From an uncultured Collinsella sp. (GTDB lineage Bacteria; Actinomycetota; Coriobacteriia; Coriobacteriales; Coriobacteriaceae): a stretch of 10,604 nucleotides of DNA. The DNA lies in assembly GCA_902475865.1 (NCBI GenBank), contig CABSBK010000016.1:1-10604 (forward strand), given 5' to 3'. Positions 6,518 to 10,604 of the stretch are shown here, in pieces (position 1 is the first letter of the stretch; each line of letters starts with the position of its first letter). The notes beneath the pieces were generated by a model. It was not told the DNA's origin. It worked only from the letters and a program-made list of their open reading frames with translations, and made no database searches. A program made the position numbers and the translations under genes.

Positions 6518-9184
6518 ATGACACCTCTCGCAAAACGTCTCCCGCGCGAGCTGCGCCGCAATATCGGCAAGTATCTGGGCATCTTTTTGCTTATGTGCGG
6601 AAGCATCGCCCTTACATCGGGCTTTTTGCTCGCGGCGCATTCCATCGGCTGCCTTATCGACGACATGCGCGATGCGTACACGATTGAGGACGGCCGCGTG
6701 ACCACCTCCTTCGAGGCCACCAAAGACCAGCTCAAGGCTGCCGAGGATGCAGCCGGCGACGTCGGCGGCGTCACGCTCTACAAGAACTTCTCCATCGACG
6801 CCATCATCAAAAAGACCGCCGGCGACGACGGCACCAAGCGTACGCTGCGCACCTATGCGCACCGCACCAAGGTCGACATTGCGTCGTACAGCGAGGGCAA
6901 GGAACCCAAGGCGGATGACGAGGTGGCAATCGACCGTGTCTTTGCCACCAATAACAACCTGTCCGTGGGCGATAAAGTCGAGCTCGAGGGTCGTACCTAC
7001 ACCATCTGCGGCATCATGACTCAGCCCGATAGCCAGGCGCTGTTCCTCAACAACTCCGACTTTACGGTGAACACCATCACCTATGGCGTGGCCGAGGTCA
7101 CCGACGCTGGCTTTGCCGCGCTCGAGGACGTCGGCGGCGCGCCCGCCTACACCCACTCCTTTACCTTTACCGATCGCGACCTCTCCACTGCGGATCGCAT
7201 CGATGTGGAGCAGGATATGGTCGAGGCGCTGACCGATGCCGATGCGCGCGTGGACGATCTGGTCGACGCCGATTCCAACCAGGGTATTGGCTACGCGCGC
7301 GACGACGTAGACGGCGACTCTATGATGTGGATGACGCTGCTCGACATCATCATCGTGATCATGGCGTTCGTCTTTGTGGTCCTTACCGACGCCACCATCG
7401 AGGAGGAGAGCGCCATCATCGGCACGCTGCTCGCCAGCGGCTATCGTCGACGCGAGATCGTGCTGCACTACCTTGCGCTTCCCGCCATCGTGGGCGTGGT
7501 CGCGGCGCTTTTGGGCACTGCGCTCGGCGTTGTGTTCTTTACCGAGCCCATGCGCAGCCTCTATTACGGTTCGTACAGCCTGCCGCCCTTCCAGGTGTAC
7601 TGGAGCTGGGAGATCTTTGTGAAGTGCGCCGTGGTTCCCGCCGCCGCGCTCATCCTCATCACGCTGGTGGGTCTGCTTCGCAAAATGGGTAAGACGCCGC
7701 TGCAGTTTCTTCGCCACGAGGCGAGCGGCAAGTCTGGCACCAAGCGCGGCCTGCAGCTGTCGGAGCGCATGGGCTTTGTTTCCCGCTTCCGCCTGCGTAT
7801 CTTCCTGCGCAACCTGGGCAACTTCACCACGCTCTTCGTGGGCATTGCATTTGCGTCGCTGCTGATGCTTTTTGGCCTGGCGATTCTGCCCACGATGACG
7901 CACTACGCGGACAACCTGAAGACGAGCCTGGTCGCCGAGCACCAGTACACGCTCAAGGCGCCGCTGGAGCTCGAGGGCACCGCCGAGGAGCGCGAGCAGT
8001 GGTCGGCACTCGAGCGCTTGCAGTCGGTTGACGGCGCGCTGCTAACCGCTGCCCAGGATGCCGATGACGAGCTTGACGACGCGGCCGATGCGGCGCAGAC
8101 GGCAGCCGATGCCGCGACCGCATCTCCGTCTGCCGAGAGCCTGACTGCGGCGCAGGATGCGCTTGCCAAGGTCCAGGACAAGAAGGATGCGCTTTATGCG
8201 CGCCTCGATGATCTTGCCGATGCCCTCGGCTGCAACCGTGATGAGGCTATCGACCTGATCGACAAAGCCTCCAAGATTGACACTGACAACGACGATATTC
8301 ACCCGGTCAATACGACCGACAACGGCGCGGGCGCAATCGCACAGGCTGAGAAATACGCCGTTTACCAGCTGCAATACGACCGCGGCGATGGAAATGGCGA
8401 GGAGACGATTTCCGTCTACGGCATTTCAACCGATTCGCGCTATTGGAAAGACCTCAACGTCGGCGATGGGCGCATCGTCTTTGGCGGCGGTCTGCTCGAT
8501 AAGTTTGGCTGGAGCGAGGGTCAGAAGGTCATGCTCGGCGACAAGTACGAGGGTGAGCATTATTCCCTTGAGTACGCGGGCAAGGACTGTGCCTGGGGAT
8601 CCAAGTCGGACATGAATATCTATATGAGTATCGAAGACTTTAACGAGCTGTTCGGCAACGACGCCGCCTATTTTAACGGCTATGTGAGCAACGAGAAGCT
8701 CGACCTCGACGCGCGCTACTTTGCCGGCGACACCACGCCCGACGACATGCGTGCCGTGGGCGACCAGTTCATCGGCATGATGAGCAAAATGATCGGCATG
8801 ATGGTTGGGCTTGCGGTGTTCATCTTCTTGCTGTTTATGTATCTGTTGACCAAGGCCGTGATCGACCACAGCGCCCGCTCGATCAGCTACATGAAAGTCT
8901 TTGGCTATCGCGATAGCGAGATCTCGCATCTGTACATCCGCTCGATCACGCTGTGCGTGGCGGCGTCGCTCGTGCTGAGCCTGCCCGTGATCATCGGCTC
9001 GCTCACGGCCATCTTCCGCTCGATGCTGCTCGCCTACAACGGCAATATCGAGATCTACGTGCCCGCTTGGTCCATGGCGGCGTGCGCAGGAATCGGCTTT
9101 GCGACCTACCTGGTCGTGGCGCTGCTACACACGCGCTCCATCAAGCGCGTCAGCCTGGCCGAGGCCCTCAAAGTCCAAGAGTAG
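6518..9184 (+). CDS. FtsX-like ABC permease with two FtsX modules
   Basis: This 888-aa membrane protein is the permease partner of the ATPase just upstream. It has the duplicated FtsX plan: TM1 (17-40), first extracytoplasmic domain (about 41-270), TM2-4 (271-290, 318-341, 366-387), a cytoplasmic linker, TM5 (434-457), second extracytoplasmic domain (about 458-756) and TM6-8 (757-780, 805-833, 848-870). Each module has the typical cytoplasmic coupling region after its first helix of the three (IIGTLLASGYRRREIVLHYL; ISYMKVFGYRDSEISHLY), and the C-terminus RSIKRVSLAEALKVQE is typical. The second external domain contains an Ala/Asp/Glu-rich helical insert (about 490-585). No adaptor or periplasmic fusion protein gene is adjacent. 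Mechanotransmission or lipid/peptide handling is plausible but unproven. The start is the ATG at 6518; an in-frame TTG at 6503 overlaps the upstream gene. Weak ribosome binding site AGGCGG precedes the ATG. Confidence 0.92.
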   Translation: MTPLAKRLPRELRRNIGKYLGIFLLMCGSIALTSGFLLAAHSIGCLIDDMRDAYTIEDGRVTTSFEATKDQLKAAEDAAGDVGGVTLYKNFSIDAIIKKTAGDDGTKRTLRTYAHRTKVDIASYSEGKEPKADDEVAIDRVFATNNNLSVGDKVELEGRTYTICGIMTQPDSQALFLNNSDFTVNTITYGVAEVTDAGFAALEDVGGAPAYTHSFTFTDRDLSTADRIDVEQDMVEALTDADARVDDLVDADSNQGIGYARDDVDGDSMMWMTLLDIIIVIMAFVFVVLTDATIEEESAIIGTLLASGYRRREIVLHYLALPAIVGVVAALLGTALGVVFFTEPMRSLYYGSYSLPPFQVYWSWEIFVKCAVVPAAALILITLVGLLRKMGKTPLQFLRHEASGKSGTKRGLQLSERMGFVSRFRLRIFLRNLGNFTTLFVGIAFASLLMLFGLAILPTMTHYADNLKTSLVAEHQYTLKAPLELEGTAEEREQWSALERLQSVDGALLTAAQDADDELDDAADAAQTAADAATASPSAESLTAAQDALAKVQDKKDALYARLDDLADALGCNRDEAIDLIDKASKIDTDNDDIHPVNTTDNGAGAIAQAEKYAVYQLQYDRGDGNGEETISVYGISTDSRYWKDLNVGDGRIVFGGGLLDKFGWSEGQKVMLGDKYEGEHYSLEYAGKDCAWGSKSDMNIYMSIEDFNELFGNDAAYFNGYVSNEKLDLDARYFAGDTTPDDMRAVGDQFIGMMSKMIGMMVGLAVFIFLLFMYLLTKAVIDHSARSISYMKVFGYRDSEISHLYIRSITLCVAASLVLSLPVIIGSLTAIFRSMLLAYNGNIEIYVPAWSMAACAGIGFATYLVVALLHTRSIKRVSLAEALKVQE

Positions 9185-9208
9185 TCGTTAGGGACGTCCC
9201 CAATGACT
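9183..9208. repeat. 26-bp imperfect palindrome at the end of the FtsX-like gene
   Basis: AGTCGTTAGGGAC (9183-9195) and GTCCCCAATGACT (9196-9208) are reverse complements at 11 of 13 positions with no spacer. The palindrome overlaps the last two bases of the permease stop codon, and its right half repeats the motif at 5687-5699. It lies upstream of the promoter region of the next gene, so it may be an interspersed repeat that settled at the transcript end. With no loop it is a poor RNA hairpin in the centre, and no U-run follows. Confidence 0.65.
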
Positions 9209-9219
9209 AGGTGCCGTAC

Positions 9220-9250
9220 TTGACTTTAACTCTGCTTTAACTGGTACCAT
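9220..9250 (+). promoter_or_regulatory. Candidate promoter with 11-bp-phased repeats
   Basis: A -35-like TTGACT (9220-9225, 5 of 6) and an extended -10-like TGG-TACCAT (9242-9250) lie 19 bp apart, longer than the usual 17. In the spacer CTTTAACT occurs twice (9224-9231 and 9235-9242), 11 bp start to start. Such phasing is typical of binding by OmpR/PhoB-class regulators, whose Pho-box in Bacillus is built of TTAACA-like hexamers about 5 bp apart. Regulator identity is inference. Confidence 0.45.
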
Positions 9251-9284
9251 CCTCTATGTCTGTAACGCCATATAGACAGAGGGG
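9251..9284 (+). promoter_or_regulatory. Leader hairpin overlapping the ribosome binding site
   Basis: CCTCT and GTCT (9251-9255 and 9258-9261, with AT bulged) pair with AGACAGAGG (9274-9282). The right arm contains most of the Shine-Dalgarno GAGGGG (9279-9284), which sits 8 nt before the ATG at 9293. If transcription begins upstream of 9251 the hairpin would occlude ribosome binding; if it begins near 9257 the dyad is more likely a DNA operator. Confidence 0.35.
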
Positions 9285-9292
9285 ATATATCT

Positions 9293-10498
9293 ATGACCGC
9301 AACTGCACCCGCAGCACCCGCTAAGGTGTACTTCACCAACCTGCGCACGCATGCTCGCGAGAGCCAGCTCGACAAGCTCAAGCGCCTCATTCGCCGTGCC
9401 GGTATTGAGCAGATCGACTTTGAGAACAAGTTTGTCGCCATCAAGATTCACTTTGGCGAGCTGGGCAATCTGAGCTTTCTGCGCCCCAACTACGCCCGCG
9501 CCGTCGCGGATGTCGTGAAGGAGCTGGGTGGCAAGCCCTTCCTCACCGACTGCAACACGCTCTATGTGGGAAGCCGCAAAAACGCGCTCGAGCACATCGA
9601 CACCGCCTATCAGAACGGCTTTACCCCGTATGCCACGGGTTGCCAGATCATCATCGCCGACGGCCTCAAGGGTACCGACGAGGCGCTCGTCCCGGTCGAG
9701 GGCGGCGAGTACGTGCGCGAGGCCAAGATCGGTCGGGCACTCATGGATGCCGATATCGTGATCAGCCTCACCCACTTTAAGGGCCATGAGCAGGCCGGCT
9801 TTGGCGGCGCCATGAAGAACCTGGGCATGGGCGGCGGCAGCCGCGCCGGCAAGATGGAGCAGCATGCCGCCGGCAAGCCGAACGTCGCGACCGAGCACTG
9901 TGTTGGCTGCCGTGCCTGCGAAAAGGTCTGTGCGCACAACGCTATCTCGTTTGACGACACCCGCGAGCGCGAGCTTGCCAACGGTAACACCCGCACGGTC
10001 CACGTGGCCGCCATCGACCACGATCGCTGCGTGGGTTGCGGCCGCTGCATCGGCGTGTGCAACCAGGACGCCATCAAGCCCGGCCATGACGCTGCGGCCG
10101 ACGTGCTCAACTGCAAGATCGCCGAGTACACCAAGGCCGTCGTCGACGGCCGCCCGAGCTTCCACATTTCGCTCGCCATGGACATTAGCCCCAACTGCGA
10201 TTGCCATCCCGAAAACGACACGCCTATCGTCAACGATATCGGCATGTTTGCGAGCTTCGACCCGGTCGCCATCGACCAAGCCTGTGCCGATGCCGTCATG
10301 GCATCCGAGCTGCTGCCCAACACCGAGCTCACCGATAGTGCGGCCAAGATGGAGCACAACCACGAGCATCTGGAGGGCGAGCAGGCCAAGGACCCCTTCT
10401 GCATCACGCATCCCGACACCGACTGGCGCACCTGTATCGCACACGCCGAGAAGATCGGCCTGGGCACGAGCAAGTACGAGCTCATCGAGGTCAAGTAG
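9293..10498 (+). CDS. DUF362 domain protein with two [4Fe-4S] ferredoxin motifs
   Basis: This 401-aa protein looks cytoplasmic: it has no signal peptide and no TM segment. A DUF362-type body (about 11-190) starts with KVYFTNLRTH and carries VAIKIHFGELGNLSF, FLTDCNTLYVG and SLTHFKGHEQAGFGGAMKNLGMG. A ferredoxin domain (about 200-260) follows, with C203-x2-C206-x2-C209-x3-C213 (HCVGCRACEKVC) and C246-x2-C249-x2-C252-x3-C256 (RCVGCGRCIGVC), each able to hold a [4Fe-4S] cluster. The DUF362 fold then resumes with SFHISLAMDISPNCDCHPENDTP (C302, C304) and IGMFASFDPVAIDQA. This order matches the common anaerobe family annotated as DUF362 or 4Fe-4S binding protein. A redox or electron-transfer role is likely from the clusters; the reaction is not known. 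GAGGGG lies 8 nt before the ATG. The gene appears monocistronic, with its own promoter region and a strong terminator. Confidence 0.93.
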   Translation: MTATAPAAPAKVYFTNLRTHARESQLDKLKRLIRRAGIEQIDFENKFVAIKIHFGELGNLSFLRPNYARAVADVVKELGGKPFLTDCNTLYVGSRKNALEHIDTAYQNGFTPYATGCQIIIADGLKGTDEALVPVEGGEYVREAKIGRALMDADIVISLTHFKGHEQAGFGGAMKNLGMGGGSRAGKMEQHAAGKPNVATEHCVGCRACEKVCAHNAISFDDTRERELANGNTRTVHVAAIDHDRCVGCGRCIGVCNQDAIKPGHDAAADVLNCKIAEYTKAVVDGRPSFHISLAMDISPNCDCHPENDTPIVNDIGMFASFDPVAIDQACADAVMASELLPNTELTDSAAKMEHNHEHLEGEQAKDPFCITHPDTDWRTCIAHAEKIGLGTSKYELIEVK

Positions 10499-10546
10499 CG
10501 CCTAGTTATTGGACAAATCAAGCGCTTTTCTGGCGCAAGTAGAGCA

Positions 10547-10583
10547 AAAGCCGCCCGTGAGCACAGCGCTCGCGGGCGGCTTT
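10547..10583 (+). terminator. Strong intrinsic terminator after the DUF362 gene
   Basis: AAAGCCGCCCGTGAGC (10547-10562) pairs with GCTCGCGGGCGGCTTT (10568-10583) over 16 bp with one G:T wobble and a 5-nt loop (ACAGC). The GC-rich stem is flanked by A on the left and TTT on the right, so it could end transcription from both directions. It lies about 50 nt after the stop codon. Between them, CTAGTTATTGGAC (10502-10514) resembles half of the palindrome at 9183-9210. Confidence 0.85.
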
Positions 10584-10604
10584 CCGGAAGTATGCGGCAA
10601 ATTT

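Overview
The window is GC-rich, tightly packed bacterial DNA with long ORFs, strong codon bias and short Shine-Dalgarno-led gene junctions. Codon use, protein style and the interspersed palindromes suggest a gut actinobacterium of the Coriobacteriia, most like Collinsella. That assignment is inference from pattern recognition; no rRNA or marker gene is present to fix it.

Layout. Bases 1-371 hold no convincing gene. They contain a 152-bp element with 28-nt terminal inverted arms (159-310) and an overlapping hairpin (298-351). On the minus strand, 2143 down to 372, lies a two-gene two-component system: a HisKA_3-type membrane histidine kinase and a NarL/LuxR-type response regulator joined by a 1-nt stop/start overlap. 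Facing away across a 196-bp gap is a plus-strand operon (2340-5667) of one ABC ATPase and two ABC-2 type permeases, so this is an ABC exporter with a heteromeric membrane part. The divergent gap carries two near-identical 13-mers spaced 63 bp apart, candidate sites for the response regulator.

A second, independent transporter operon follows (5784-9184): a LolD/MacB-type ATPase and a large 8-TM, two-module FtsX-like permease whose second extracytoplasmic domain holds a long Ala/Asp-rich helical insert. The last gene (9293-10498) is a DUF362-type protein with two [4Fe-4S] ferredoxin motifs, preceded by a possible promoter with 11-bp-phased repeats and a hairpin over its ribosome binding site, and followed by a strong intrinsic terminator (10547-10583).

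How they fit together. The kinase probably senses a stress or compound at the membrane and the regulator probably controls the divergent ABC-2 exporter, as in NatKR/NatAB-like and other drug or lipid exporter loci. The second transporter and the ferredoxin protein look like separate units. All three plus-strand gene clusters end with versions of the same short palindromic motif (CTAGTCATT...). I see no phage, CRISPR, tRNA or insertion-sequence gene. The most unusual material is in the repeats and intergenic regulatory structure rather than in a new protein system.
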